Below, one piece after another: positions 1-15,031 of a stretch of DNA of 64,000 bases (its first letter is position 1; every line of letters starts with the position of its first letter). Position numbers and translations under genes: made by a program. The DNA is from Aphrophora alni. Lineage: Eukaryota > Arthropoda > Insecta > Hemiptera > Aphrophoridae. Location: the NCBI GenBank assembly GCA_963513935.1, contig OY740769.1, positions 73,797,712 through 73,861,711 on the forward strand, given 5' to 3'. The notes beneath the pieces are model-generated. The model was not told the origin of the DNA and made no database searches. It saw only the letters and a program-made list of their open reading frames with translations.

Positions 1-3000
1 ACTGATAAAAAAAAGCATACAAAATTTGTATAGCCTACCAAAATACGACTAAAAATGTTAAAAATTTCATTATGGCGAAATTAAAAAACTTAAGTGGGCG
101 AAGATGGAAAAAGAAGCGCCTTTAATATGCACCTTGTGCACTATTGTAAAAGTTTTATTCTTATTTACACCGATAAAAGAAAAAAGCGGGATAGGCGTTT
201 ACACAGAAGCATTTGAGGTCTATATTTTTTTATTGGAGTTGTACTGCTGAAAGCAAAAGCAACAAATAAAGTGTGGGGGCCCTCTTTTCCTCTCCACTCC
301 AGACACATTCCTATCTTGAGTATACTGTACTTAATGGTGTATCACTATTATTAAAAATCTTGTCCTACATGAATACATCTGATCGGTATAGCCAACTTTC
401 AAGAATTTAAATGTATCCTCACTATATTACTATCTATGGATTCAATGAGTCTCAGTAAAGATCTCTAGAAAATACATTCTCACCACCAGTGATAATGTTC
501 AAAGATGAATTAAATTTCCTTGAGCTGGTTTGTAATGATTAGATTATAAATATATAAACAATATCTCTACAAACATGATTTGAGAGTTAATTTTTATAAC
601 TGATATTTAGGCTAGATGGAAAAATCTACTGAAAGATGTGAAGGGAGACTACATTTTTGAATGACCCACAGATTCTACCCAACTAAAAGGTTCCACAATC
701 TATACAGTCATGCTATACTGGTCTTGTAAATACTAGGAACATTTTCCAGCATCTCTTCAAGCAAATACTATTTGCTGCAATAGAGAAGTCATTTTAAATT
801 ATCACCTTCAAAGTGCATTTTCAAAACTGAGTGTATCTGATCAGTTAAAACCAACAGTCCTAATAATTCCTTATCATAAAAGAAGAAATATACATGCAGT
901 GGTGTAGCATGGACATTTGGTACTTGAGGCATATTCAGTGTACAGTACCACTAGAAAAATATAACTTTTAAGTGTCTTTTGGATCAAAAGGTATTTTGAG
1001 AATTGTATAATATATATTCTTTTGGTTTATTTCATTATTCACTATAGAATGGTTTGTTGGCGTAACACACTAATATTTAAAAGGGAGTAACAACACACTG
1101 CTAAGAAGAGAATAGTCAAAGTAATACTCTTAAAATCTGTTCATGAACCATTTTTCACCATTTTAAGATTATGTGCTTATTACCAGTAAAATATTTATAT
1201 ATATTTAAAATGTTAAGTGTGTTTTCAATTCGATCAGGGAACTGGATACCGGTAACATTAGGAAAAAAATATAAAACATTCTTTTATTATTCCAGGGCTG
1301 AGGATTGAGAAATTTAGGTAGGATTGTACAGCTCTTAGGCTATGTAACAAAGTTCCTCAATTAATAAGAAATTGTTTATATTTAAAATTATTATTTAAAC
1401 CCTACTGTAGTAGAGTAACCTGCCCGAGCATGAGGTTTAGAATCCCAACAAAATTTTTTAAAAACTATTTTAGAGCATTTGTATCAAGTATGTTTTTATT
1501 CAGTTGATGAATACTTGCCTTATTTCCTCCTTGCACTGATTTTATTGAGGATATTTGTTTAAAATTTGTGTATTTTATTGAATGTGTTTTTTTTTATTCT
1601 GAGTTTTTTTACTATATGATAAATGAATTGATTGGTATGTCTTCTATTATCTATCTTTTAAATGTTACCGGTATTTTATAGGTCTATTTGTTAATTTTAC
1701 TGATATACCAACTATGTTTTCTGATTACTGTATATTAATTTTATGACAAGCTACCTGGCATTGGATTGTTTCCTATGTGATATTATGTGGTAATTTTAAT
1801 AAATAAATAAAAATAAATAAAATTTAAAAAGTTTTGTTTTCTTTCTTGTTTTAATGATGGTAAAATACAGTATTATTATTATAATAATAGGTAATATAAA
1901 TTTGTTGGACTTTATACCAAGCATCTAAATAGATCACCATTTTGAAAGGTCGGAAACAATTTATTTGGTAAATGGCTTGCTGTGAAATCAATTTACATTC
2001 AGAAAATTTGTAGTTTTTGTTAAGTTTAAAAAAATTCTCAATGGGCCCATCAAACTGATATAAGTTATGTTGGAGTTACAGACCTCCAAATTTCATAAAA
2101 TTTATTTTTTATCACTTTTAAAACAACATAAATACACAGAACAATGTAATGTATACTTGCCAAAATCTATTAAAGAAATATAACTGTTTCAAATTTATAT
2201 AACTGTTGTAACATTATATAAAATTTTACAATACTATTTTGTTAAATTCCAAACACTTATATACCTCAATATTGAAAATAGAATAAGTAAGAAACACAAA
2301 CCTTGCTCTGTGAGGTTTAATTTCATCAAGAATTGTGCACGGCTTTAAAAATAATTTGATTTATTATTGTACATAATAGAAAAGATGGTCTTCCCATTTT
2401 CAGATGTTCCAAATATCTATGGGTGACAATATTCGACATGGAGATGTTTCAAAAGTTCCAAACACCAACAATATTTTTTTTAAAAACAAGCCTTAAACAT
2501 GGAACTTCTTTGTAAAATATCCGTAGTTTTACTCTATCTTTGAAGAAGAATCCGGTGGTGTTCTTCATTGGATTATATTTATGTTCTTTCCACTGTCTTG
2601 TGTTCCTATTGTTCATTTAAAGTTCAGTAGAAAGAGGATCTGGGTTGGTAAGTTTCTGTTATCTGATTAATATCCTGGTATGAAGTGCATACATTCACAG
2701 TGAAGTTTGTTTTACTACTTTTTTTATTTGTATAGTATTTACTTCTACAGTTCGTAATAGGAACAGACGAAATTAGCATATATGTACATGAACCAGGTGT
2801 TTAGTTTGAAAAATGTAAACGTTCGAAACAATTATTCTTGTTTGAATGGTCGAAAAACAGAGCATTCAAAAATAAACCAGATGACATTTTAAACGACCAG
2901 CTTTCATTCCAGTCCCATCATTTATATGATACAGCCCTCAAGTACTTATCGAAGGTTAACAGAAATAACATCAGTAGGACTCATAACTTACACTGACAGT

Positions 3001-4550
3001 ACTTCGTCGGACATGCCAGGGTGTTGTCCTAATGAAAGACATGATTGTTTTAATTAATTTTTTTTACACATTATTAAGTGTAAGTGTTATATAATTGTAA
3101 AAATTTTAATGTGAAACGAGCTTGAAACACGTCATAATGTAGAAATCGACACAAGATGGATTACAAGGTAATCTATTATTAAAAGAATTATTCATCCATC
3201 GTTCGTTAGGCTAGAAGTGCCTTCCTTGGCTGTTAGGCCATATTGGCTGAATACACATTAAAAAAATTGCATGTGTTTTCAGATCAGTTATGTCGAACCA
3301 GGTAATGTGCAACTTCTTAAAGCTCCTCTGAATTTTACCCTTATTTTTACATCCTTATAGTAGTTCTATAGTGTATCAGCATTAAGACATCTCGATTAAA
3401 GATTCAATGCTGATTTTATCCTCTGATTTGGATGTTAATCTGACAGGGCAGAAAAGAAAGTATGACTATAATCAATTCAAAAATTTATTAAAACTAAAAT
3501 GGAAAAAAATAAAGTTGCACTGATCCATTGAAAAATAATTTAGCAGTTAAGTTAAAACTAGATTGAATAAAGAGGGAAAGGATGAAAAGATTTTGTAAAT
3601 ATTATTTTAAAACCAGTTGAAAAACCAGTTGATTATCATACCCTTAGAAAAAGAAGGAAAGATGTCAACCCAAATTAATGAGGACAGGTCCAATAACAAA
3701 TATTTTCTGGCTTTTGGTCTTGGACCATCTCAATCCACCAGTTTTTATTCTTTGTGCCCCAAAGTTTTCACGTGTGGAAATTAAGGCTACCATTGTAAGT
3801 CTATTCAATATTTTATACAGATAATAATTTGTAATGCAGATGTTGATAGCCATACTTACATTTCATTTGCCAATAGATGAAGACAATCAATGCATAATTT
3901 ATTTGATTAGGATTTACCATTTCAGAATACTAATTATCATTTAAAACTACAGAAATATCAATCGAAATTGATTAATAAATAATAATTCCAAAAAGATAAA
4001 CAGTTTAGTGGGAAATAAAAATTGACATATCATTAATATCACTACTTCTAGTATAATTTTATTTTGGGATTAATATGTGTTATATTATTTCACATTCATT
4101 TTCTTTTTTTAAACTACTAAATGTATTTGTTATAAACTAACGTAATCAATTTGAACTCCAATCTAATTTTTAGCAGTAACTATGCTTTTAGGATCTAAAA
4201 GTAAAAGTATGAGCGTCATATGTTTTTGGGGACGTAGAGGGATGCTGGTAAACTTGCTCCATTTTTTTTGCCAACTCCAGTTGGTATAAGATGAATTAAT
4301 TATATACAATTGGAAATCTATGTTCATTTGTTCACCATCCTAAGATATTGGTCTTGGTTGATATATAATATAAAGATAAATAGGAAAACAAGTTACAATA
4401 ACTGATGGCAAATTCAAAATGGGTGTGTTAAATATACTTTTATTATGGTAATATGATGGGTAGAATGGTGGATCAAAGGTAGAAAGAAATTCAAAACTAC
4501 AGAAAGAAATTTCCCATATATTGTATTGACAATACTGCATTTAAGTAACG
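1..4550. other. AT-rich stretch without recognised genes
   Basis: I see no convincing coding sequence, RNA gene or complete transposon. There is an A-rich simple stretch near 1796-1832. The 62- and 66-codon minus-strand frames at 3665-3853 and 4340-4540 have no recognisable domain. Confidence 0.5.
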
Positions 4551-4907
4551 TCTGTAATACTCAATTTTTGAATTTTGAATTGGTACCAATATATCAGCTG
4601 TTGCAAAAGGAATTTTATGATTGGTTGAAAGATAGACGACATAAGTCAAGTTGTAGTCTGTGAATAACATTTAAAATAAGGGGAGGAGAAATTAAAATAT
4701 ATTTGTCAAGATGGTAATTTTTAGTATTAAGATTGATTCGGTATTTATGTGAAAATGTGTTTAAATGAAGTACAAAACACCTGTTGTCATGCGGTCATGA
4801 TTTTGAGGCTAAAAAATCACGTGATAGTTGTATGCTATATCCGGAAAATGCAAGTGTGCTTAGTTTCAGTTAGAAAGGAACATCTGAAAGGTGTGGATGT
4901 GTTGTCC

Positions 4908-5200
4908 CATACAACGTAGAAACATGTACTTTATTGTAAGAGACGTTTTTAGTGAAAAATACGAAGTGTTAAATAAAATACAACATTATACGTTAATTGA
5001 GTGAGTCTAGAGACAACGTTCAAAGTGAACAGCCGTGATTATGTTTGGGGAAGGAGCTGATTTGTAGACAATGAAATTAGTATTAAAGTGATTTTTATAT
5101 GTGTTTTCTGATACAATGCAGAAACATGTGCTTTATAGTAAAAGACTTTTTAAAGTGAAAAATAAGAAGTGTTAAATAAAATACAACGGTATACGTTATT
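4908..5200 (+). repeat. Imperfect duplication inside the hAT relic
   Basis: An 85-90 bp segment (about 4908-4996) recurs at about 5111-5200, sharing words such as GAAACATGT, AGTGAAAAATA and AAGTGTTAAATAAAATACAAC. The copies are about 200 bp apart and diverged. They lie in the untranslated leader, just before the transposase remnant. Confidence 0.6.
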
Positions 5201-5760
5201 TGGACAAAATTCAGGGGTTCTTGAAAAAGCTGGATCTTTGGTTGAGTGGGATTGAAAAAAGCATGAACATAAAGTGGTTTCTTATTTTGGCGAACATTCT
5301 AAAACAGAATGAAGACATCACTTCTCCTTCTCAGTTCAAAAACTGCTTGATTTCCTACCTAAATAGGTACATTACAGACAAATTTAAAATATTATTTTTA
5401 TGATGATATAGAATCAATGTCATGGATCAAAAATCAATGTAACAACTCAACTCCTCCAACTATTTTGAGTATGTAGATTGATTTACAGACTGATACTTCT
5501 TTAAAAGTAAAATTTCAGAAGATGTCTTTATCTGAATGTTGGATCAGTGTTCAAAAGAAATTACCTAACTTGATTAAAAAAGTAATGAAAGTACTAATAC
5601 CATGTGCAACAATTTATTTGTGTGAAATTGGTTTCTCAGCTCTTACAACAATAAAAAATTTTAAAAATCATTCTAGACTGAACTATACAAAAGGACTTTG
5701 AGTTGCTCTTCAAATATTACACTTTGTTTCAACAAGCTTAATGATAAACAGACTAACAGA
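5200..5760 (+). pseudogene. hAT transposase C-terminal pseudogene
   Basis: The first part (5200-5403) is open. After a stop the homology resumes at DIESMSWIKNQ around 5402-5440, then past further stops to FQKMSLSECWISVQKK (about 5515-5560) and YLCEIGFSALTTIKN (about 5618-5660). In this family the C-terminal LCExGFSAL region mediates dimerisation. Stops at several points show decay. Identification rests on these motifs read by eye; a protein search would settle the subfamily. Confidence 0.7.
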
Positions 5761-6035
5761 CTTATCTATCACATTAAATGTTTATATTTATTGTAATATT
5801 TATGTAATGTATGTTTTTAACTAATGTTTGTCTCTTATTTGATTGTATGTAGAAAAAATAAAGAAGATTTTTACTTGTCAAACTTGTTTTCTTACTCATG
5901 GATATGTTGACATATTGGAATAAATGTGTATGAAATAACATTTCATTGATAAGTAATTGCATAACTTGACTATTATGGGTAATAAATTATTATTGAAAAT
6001 GGTGGACCAAAAGAAAAAAGTTTGAGAACTGCTGT

Positions 6036-8658
6036 TCTATACCATGGCTGATCAATGATATCATATATTGTCGCCTGACCCACAAAAGGTTAATAATATC
6101 ATTTATTTTTGTTACTTGGTTGTTATGTTGATTTATGTGTGACCTTCATTGATAATCAATCATGATGGCAATATATTATTTGCTAAGTAATTTATATTTA
6201 CAAAATATCCATAGTTGAAACCATTCATGTTTTTGTTGTGCAAATGATAAATTACTATCAACAGAAATCCCGCTTTTAGTCAATACTCCATTGTCATTTC
6301 AAGAATAACAAACAGGATCAAAAGAACTGATTGTTTAATTTTTCATAACCTACACTCAAGAAATCAATATGTTGTTATTGTGTCTATAATTATTTTTTAC
6401 CTTTATGAATAGGAATATGTGACCTTGTAAAATGGATTATTTTTCTGATTGCACTGATTTGTTTTTATATTTATTTAATTAATAACTGTATAAGAAAATT
6501 TATTCTCAAATACATCATATACTCATAAAAATTGCTCAAAAGTCGTTAAATATTAGGATTATTACAGAGTGTACAGCACACATAGTGCCTGAAGAACTTT
6601 AAGCCCTTGTGGTAAAGCTTTGCATGGACCCGCATTGCAATCAAGGGTTATCTGTGTCTGATTGGTTGTTTTGACCTCAACTTGAACATAGCTTGTGTTT
6701 CTTGCTTAATCCTGTGGTACTATAGGAGTAGCAGTTAAAGTAAAATCACAATGGTAGGTAATATTGTAATGTTATTAAGAGGAAAATACCTCTTGATTAA
6801 CTTGTAGCCATAAAGAATTTATTTCATATAATATTGATATTAAACATTGAAAATATAATTACTCGTATAATATTTCTCCAGAATGCTATATAGCCTAAGG
6901 TCATATGTAGACATAGAACTTTGCCAAGACCAATCTTCTCTGTCGTTATATTGAATTTCTGCCATCTCTTTGGTTAATTCCAAATGGAAATATAATAAAT
7001 TATGGTGAGGACGTTTTGGTTTAATCCTTCTTTATTTTATTAATCAAAGTCTAGTTTTTTTTTCAAAGAAAATATTATTTAACTATGAAATTTGATAGAA
7101 ATGGAGGATTTGTTAATGGAAAACTAATTTACATTTGGAGATATATGTATAATATAAATTCATTACTTTCAAATGAGTAATTACGTTTAATAATGACATT
7201 TCCAACATGATTCCAGATTCATTCTGTGTGGCTGGATTCACACTTGTTTCCAGTAATTATCAAATAAACATAGTCTAACTTTTAATACCTTACTACTAAT
7301 ACCTAATCTGTAGTACTTTAAAATTGTACTTATAGGCTGCTTATATTCCACATTGATATGACGATTCTTCTCTTTAAAAAAAAGGTTTATATAGGATTAT
7401 GAAATATCATTTTTTTCAATTTTATAGCAGAGATTTTTCAATAAAGTAATAAAAAGCCCAAAGAGTCTGTTCTTATGCCAAGTGTTCTGCTATGATAAGT
7501 ATGATAGGTCAGTATGTAAGCAGGGTTGAAAATAACCATTCGGCAGAACCAAAATGTTCATTTTCAGTTTGTAAGTGGTGATCTACTTTACTTATTTATC
7601 TCCTTTTAACAGAATCTTAAGATTTATCTTTACCTCTAAATGGCAAATTTTGTTGAAGTAAGAAACATGAAGCACATATTAGCCAGTCTATAACATATAT
7701 GTTTTTTTTTTTTTTTTTTTACATTGTCATGATACTTTTCTCTTACATGTTTAAATGGATTACTTAATAAAACCCAATTCTTGAATTACCAAAATTTACA
7801 CTCATACTGATCAAATTAATGTGTTTTTTCTTAAATCTCTATATTTTTACAACTACTGTGGGTAGTTATAAAATTATCTATGTTGCTAACACCATTACTA
7901 TTCTACATACTTTTATTAAAAGTTTGTTATTTAAGTTTTATTAAATGCATGACCATTTGATATGTTTCAACAATGTTGTACAACTACACAACTAATAATA
8001 CCCTAAATGCCATGTAGAGTTCAAATGTCTATCACAGCCGCCATATGATTTTGATTTTAAATTCTTCAATTGAGGCTTAGGTCTCCTTGTAATAAACTCA
8101 TTATTTTCTGTAAATGAACATGATATAAAAGATTGCTTTCTAATGCTTTTTATCAGACATTTACACTTACAAGTACAGGAGGGTCTGTTCAAATAGAATC
8201 TGATGCCACTATATTTAGCAAAACATAAACTAAATTACAGTTAAAAACTAAAGTAAATTCACATGTGATATGTTTGCCACCATTCTGCATAGGCAAACCA
8301 AACAGAATTTCTTGTAAATCCTCACTATAAAAACAAACATACACAATCTGTTAGGACAGGGCTTCTAGCAGAGTTTACAAATTAATACTAAGCACCCACA
8401 CACACCTACACAACAATCCTAAATACTATCTGCTATGGCCAAGCTCCCAAGATTATTAGAATTGAAATTAATTAAATGAGTTTTTTTTTAATATTTAAAA
8501 GAAGACTATTTGCTTTAAACCAGCTATTCATCATGCACAAGTTATATTCCAAGTCAATATTAATTGGGTATTATTAAAATTTGTTTTGCTACAGTTGCAT
8601 CATTAGCAAACAGAGTCAATTCAGAATGTAAAATATTCGGTTCAATATCATTGATATA
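6036..8658. other. AT-rich stretch without recognised genes
   Basis: There is a poly-T run at 7702-7720 but no coding, RNA or transposon structure that I can support. The 66-codon minus-strand frame at 7992-8192 has no recognisable domain. Confidence 0.45.
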
Positions 8659-8660
8659 TA

Positions 8661-9983
8661 TGGTATGCACCAAAATAAACAGTACTGAAACTGAATCAGC
8701 TGTAACTGCCTTCTTGATCAGCTATGTCAACTTTTGATTGTTGCCACATCTTCGTGATTATTATTTCTTTCTTATTTGAGGTTAGTTTTTGCTGTCATGG
8801 TGCTAACTACTGCAGAGAAAACTTTTATCATAGATCATTATTTTCGCTCATACAAAATTGGACGTGCGGGTGTGCCAAGTTTGTAACACACTGCATTACA
8901 TTTACAGGAACATTTTCACAAAAGCCCGCCTATAATGCTGTGATTATTAGTGTTCTTCAAAAGTTTTGAAGAACAGGAAGTGTTTTGATGCAGCGGAAGG
9001 GCTATTCAGATCACCCAACTACTGTCTGTACAAATGAAAACCATGGAAGAGTGTTGCAGCAAGTGTTACAGTCACCAAAAAGAAGCCTAAACTGAACATT
9101 TTTGAATATAAGCAATATGTCAAGAATGTTTAAAAAGAATGGTGGTTTTTCCTACACAATACAAACTGGGCAACTTTTGAACTGTATAAAAAAAAAAAAA
9201 ACAGTCAGATTTCATTACTGCACTTCAATGTTAGCAATGTGCTATGGAGGACCCGAGTTTCTGAGAGATGTATGGTTTTCAGATGAATGTCATGTGCACC
9301 TTAATGGTTTCATAAACAAGCAGACAACACGTTTTCTTGGGTTTGAACGTCCTGACAGTGTTGTAGAGAGGCCACAGCATAGTAAGAGTGCAACCATTTG
9401 GTGCACCATTGGTCCATACTTTGTTGAAGACAATAATGGAAATCCTCTTACTGTAAATCAGGACTGATATAGGGTAGTTCTTGATAGTTTTATAGGAGAC
9501 TTCAGATTTTGTCGTGCCTGAAACCTGTCTTTTCATTCACAATGGTTCCAGCAAGATGGTGCAACCAGCCACACTGCCTTAACCACAGTGCTTTCCTTCA
9601 AGAAACTTTTGGCAACCACTTCATCTCCCTTAGAACAAACTTTCCTTACCTGGCCCACTCCCCCGATCTTACACCACCTGATGCCTACATCTGGGGAATG
9701 TTGATGAAGAAGATTTTCTATGAAGACCTACCAGCTACCATCGTCCAACTCCAGGAAAAAATTACCATGTGTATAAGGAGCATGAAATAACCCCTCTTCA
9801 CAAAAATGATGCAAAACCTTCAAAAACGGGAAGAGTGTTGCCTAAAACTGAACGGAGGTCATATTGAACATGTTATTACCAGATTTTTACCGATTTTGCT
9901 TCCTTTTACTTGTATATGTTGGTAAAACTATGTAAATAAAGTCTTACAATTTCAATAGGTACTGTTTATTTTGGCGCGTACTG
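8661..9983 (+). mobile_element. Tc1/mariner-superfamily relic with inverted ends
   Basis: A 1,323-bp element between TA dinucleotides at 8659-8660 and 9984-9985. The terminal inverted repeats are about 30 bp and contain CCAAAATAAACAGTAC on the left and its complement on the right, with an outer part of four mismatches in 13. The interior is a plus-strand transposase ruined by frameshifts. Its DDE-type blocks appear in order: SDECHVHLNGF, then QWFQQDGATSHTA in another frame, then ARSPDLTPPDAYIWG with the third acidic position. The size and TA target fit the IS630/Tc1/mariner superfamily. Confidence 0.78.
9102..9790 (+). pseudogene. Frameshifted Tc1/mariner-type transposase
   Basis: The N-terminal part of the visible frame (9102-9467) includes FSDECHVHLNGFINKQ, carrying the first catalytic aspartate, and ATIWCTIGPYFVE. 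Around 9541-9580 the second block WFQQDGATSHTA is in a different frame. The block HSPDLTPPDAYIWGMLMKKI near 9655-9720 is in the frame ending at 9790. At least two frameshifts and a stop (after NPLTVNQD) separate the pieces. Similar insect elements have a DUF4817-type N-terminus, which I could not recognise here. Confidence 0.72.
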
Positions 9984-9985
9984 TA

Positions 9986-12072
<2,087 letters not shown>

Positions 12073-12340
12073 TTGAGATGTATACCATATAGTAGTGAAA
12101 TGTATAAACCTGAACTTTATAATTTAATAATACAAAATAAGTCTCGGTATGAAGAATATCTTTTTGATAATCTTTTAGAAAAACATGGTCATTCTGTTGT
12201 AGAACTGCCTCCGTATCACCCAGAACTAAACCCGATTGAACTTAATTTGGGCTCGAGTAAAAATTATAGTATCAGCTTTTACTATAAATAACAATATTAG
12301 TGTAGTTCAAAAATGTATACTGTATACTAAATTAGGTTTA
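12073..12340 (+). pseudogene. DDE transposase C-terminal fragment (IS630/Tc1-like)
   Basis: The frame reads YKPELYNLIIQNKSRYEEY, then LLEKHGHSVVELPPYHPELN and PIEL, the region around the last catalytic glutamate of an IS630/Tc1-like DDE endonuclease. After a one-base insertion the homology continues as IWARVKNY, and after a second shift as AFTINNNISVVQKC. Upstream catalytic blocks are absent. No terminal repeats were found, so this is an isolated fossil. Confidence 0.75.
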
Positions 12341-13624
12341 AGAAGACATAAATTCTCTTTCACATAGTGACGGATCTACTAACAGCCTATTTACCCCCAC
12401 TAAATGCCCCTCATTTCTCCAACCTGCATGAGACTTGCTCAAAGTTAACTTTGTTGTACTATAAAACTACATTTTTACTTTTGTTTTACTAAAAATATTC
12501 TTTTGAGACTCCATAAAGTCTAAGAGTGTGTGTCTTGTACAAAATATTTGTCTCCTTGTAATCACTTGTAGATTGTTGGAAACTGTTCAAATGGTTTAAA
12601 TTTGGTATGTACTAGTTTTTTTAAATTTATAAGTATATACGAAAACTACCCTCATCTAAAATTTGGATTACTAGCCACTAAACCAAAATACAAAATTCTA
12701 ATTTTGTAAAATTTTAACAATGTTGATGAAAATTTACCCAATAGTAACAAATTAAGTCCCAAACAACATGATTTGGTCACTATCTCCTCTCAAATTTTGA
12801 GTCAGGAGTTATATGTCAAAATATGGAAATGAACCATAGAAGGTCATTTGCCTTAATATTATCCCTTTAAATTTTTGTAAAATGTTGATGAACTATGAAA
12901 AGTAATAACAGAATCCATATAAAAGATATATCTTACTCTTGAGTAATTTGGAAAATACCTAAATTAATCGGTACCACCATTTTTAAATGGCCACTGTAAT
13001 GTTCATATTTAAAATTAGATATTACCCCAACTTTCTTTTAGATGTTCAGTAATTAACCAGGACATTAAAATTTGTTTGAAATAACATATAAGCCAATTTT
13101 GAGATGTCCAACAATCATTTTCATTCTTAGATTGATTCTAGTGATTCAGAATGTTCTTGGAGATAGTCAAAATATATAATATTTGTTTGTTTGTGAGCAG
13201 GAGTGTGAGATATTTTATGTAGTATTTGTGTACTCAATTTATTATTATATGGTTGGACATGGCAAATGTTGGTGAAATCATATTTTTCTCTATGGATCCA
13301 TGTGTAGTTTTACTAAAGTTTACTGTTCTTGATCATTTTATTATGAAACTAAATCAATTTTGTAGACTTGGCAGCATTTTAATATTTCTAGTCATAATGA
13401 ATCTTCATTTTAAAAATTTATTATTAGTTTCTATAGATGAAACTTCCTACAAAATACTATTATTATGAACTTGGGAACATTAGGTGCTCATTGATCATCA
13501 CAATTGTGACTATTGTGAACAACCTGTTTCTTCCAAGTGATAGTTGTTGTTTATAATAGTAGGTGGGATGATAGCAGTCTAAGGCATGTGTTTGCTACAG
13601 TGAGATTCTCTGATATAGATTAAC
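12341..13624. other. AT-rich stretch without recognised genes
   Basis: The word TTTTGTAAAATxTTGATGAA recurs at about 12704 and 12872, a weak dispersed repeat. The 80-codon plus-strand frame at 13226-13468 is hydrophobic but unrecognised and may be chance. Confidence 0.4.
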
Positions 13625-13663
13625 CCTGTAAGTAGAGTACCCGCCACTTTAGGACAAGATTGG

Positions 13664-13935
13664 AGTGGGGGTGTGGTGGGGATGGTGGGAGGTGTGGTTG
13701 GCATGGTGGGAGGTGGTGGGAGTTGTGGTGGGGGATGGTGGGAGGTGTGATGGGGATGGTGGGGGGTGTGGTGGGGGATGGTGGTAGTTGTGGTGGGTAT
13801 AGTGTGAGGTGAAGGGAGGTGCGGTGGTGGGAGGTGGGGAATGGTGGGAGGTGTAGTGGGAGTGGTTGTAGGTGTGGTGGGTGAAAGTGGGAGGTGAGGT
13901 GAGGATGGTGGAAGGTGTAGTGGGAGTGGATGGGC
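13664..13935 (-). repeat. G-rich minisatellite in left arm
   Basis: Degenerate repeats of GGTGGGAGGTGTGGTGGG-like units. The plus strand is almost free of C over about 270 bp. The strong purine/pyrimidine strand bias makes quadruplex or triplex structure plausible. Confidence 0.9.
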
Positions 13936-14001
13936 GTAGTTAGACCTCTCCCCGCTGTCATATTTGTCGTCTTGACGTCACATTTACACCTTGATGTCAG
14001 A

Positions 14002-14051
14002 GACATCAGACCTGTCGTTACCCGAAAGCGGACACACTACCAACTGAGCAA
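14002..14051 (-). other. tRNA-like A and B box pair in left arm
   Basis: On the minus strand, TTGCTCAGTTGG (14051-14040) resembles a tRNA A box and GGTCTGATGTC (14012-14002) weakly resembles a B box, with about 27 nt between. The mirror copy is at 16038-16092. No full tRNA cloverleaf was worked out, so this is a SINE-head or Pol III-like signal at most. Confidence 0.35.
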
Positions 14052-14382
14052 TCGTGTACACATCGAGTAGTAGCCGTTGACCAGAGCGCACCACCATAGG
14101 TTTGAACAGTAACCAGAGCACACCCCCATATGTTTGATCCTGTGTGATATGCTTGTACATTTCATTGAAGGACGAGGTTGGACACGTACCCCTTACAGTA
14201 AGATGTGCCGAGCTTTTAACGCGCATGAAAACTCTCATAGATCTTACGGTATTGGTCTGGGTCATACCTCTAGGTTTAGGATGGTGGTATGGGTGTAAGG
14301 TAATAAGAAATAAAAATCAGTGTATCTATAACCAAGTTTATATTAAATAATAATGATATACATCAGCTTTAACAACAACTAT

Positions 14383-14547
14383 TTAATATTCAAAGTATAG
14401 ATAAAGGTGACACGTGTTCTCTACATTCCTCCTACAGAGATGACACCTTCTACATTGTACGATGCATTCCGTACAAAAGATGTGACCGCAGGGTATCACT
14501 GCTACAGAAGGAAGTTTGACGAGACAAACAGGACACGGTGAGAGCAT
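14383..14547 (-). CDS. RING-finger exon, left arm of fold-back element
   Basis: A 54-codon open frame with a C3HC4-type RING: CPVCLVKLPSVAVIPCGHIF, then CTEC, then CRRCHLC. Spacing is CxxC, x11, CxH, xxC, xxC, and a final CHLC pair. The frame extends upstream of the shown ATG to an acceptor-like TTTTTCTTCTGCTTACATGAAG near 14582, so it may be the last exon of a spliced gene reading outward from the element centre. An upstream exon end with GTAAGT lies on the same strand near 14706. RING domains usually act as E3 ubiquitin ligases or in zinc-dependent protein binding; the activity here is unknown. All zinc ligands are intact. Confidence 0.6.
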   Translation of the reverse strand: MLSPCPVCLVKLPSVAVIPCGHIFCTECIVQCRRCHLCRRNVENTCHLYLYFEY

Positions 14548-14799
14548 CCGACTATCAATTAATACACCCGAGAATTGTGGATCTTCATGTAAGCAGAAGA
14601 AAAAGGTAAGTCACATAAATCATTATTAGCTTGATCTCTCCGGTGTGTGTGTGTGGTTGAAAAGGTTATTCTTACAAAGGTTTTGTAAAACTATTAATAC
14701 TTACAGGGTATCGTGCATGGTATTCAGCCTGCTGCATAGTATCTATTCCTCTGTGGAATGCGTGGTTACAAATGTCTCCATCACTGCTACATTGTTGTT

Positions 14800-14873
14800 G
14801 ACGTAGAAGCTGCTACAGCTACCGAATGTGATGGAACTCCATCACATTCGGTAGCTGTAGCAGCTTCTATGTC
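14800..14873. repeat. Near-perfect 36-bp hairpin in the element centre
   Basis: GACGTAGAAGCTGCTACAGC is followed by its inverted copy after a 2-nt loop (GATGGA-AC-TCCATC), with a single mismatch over 36 bp. It lies at the inner border of the left arm. Confidence 0.92.
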
Positions 14874-15031
14874 TACAGACAATGTAGCAACAATTGAGAC
14901 AGTTTTACTACGCATTCGATAGATGTAGCACCAACACATGAACCGGCTGCTTGCAGTGTAAGTTATGTTTTTAAACTTTGTTATTTGTCACTAACCAACC
15001 AATCATCCGTTCATTGATGTTCCCGTTTTAT

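Larger units (their letters stand above)
4551..6035 (+). mobile_element. hAT transposon relic (ZBED5/FAM200-like), internally deleted
   Basis: The right end, AAAGTTTGAGAACTGCTG at 6018-6035, is a typical hAT terminus when read inverted (CAGCAGTTCTCAAACTTT). The left end is placed near 4551 by similarity to a second copy at 28608, whose start (CACAGTTCTTGAATTTTT) matches the inverted right end. From about 5200 the plus strand encodes the C-terminal half of a hAT transposase of the ZBED5/FAM200 type, starting GFLKKLDLWLSGIEKS. It continues through several stops and frameshifts to LSECWISVQKKLPNL and CATIYLCEIGFSALTTIKN, the hAT dimerisation motif. The N-terminal zinc finger and catalytic core are missing, so it cannot be active. 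Confidence 0.7.

Noticed and set aside
13620..14006. 128-codon minus-strand frame rich in Pro, His and Thr, and its mirror on the plus strand at 15992-16465
   Set aside because: They are translations of the minisatellite in the fold-back arms; the periodicity of the DNA explains the open frame.
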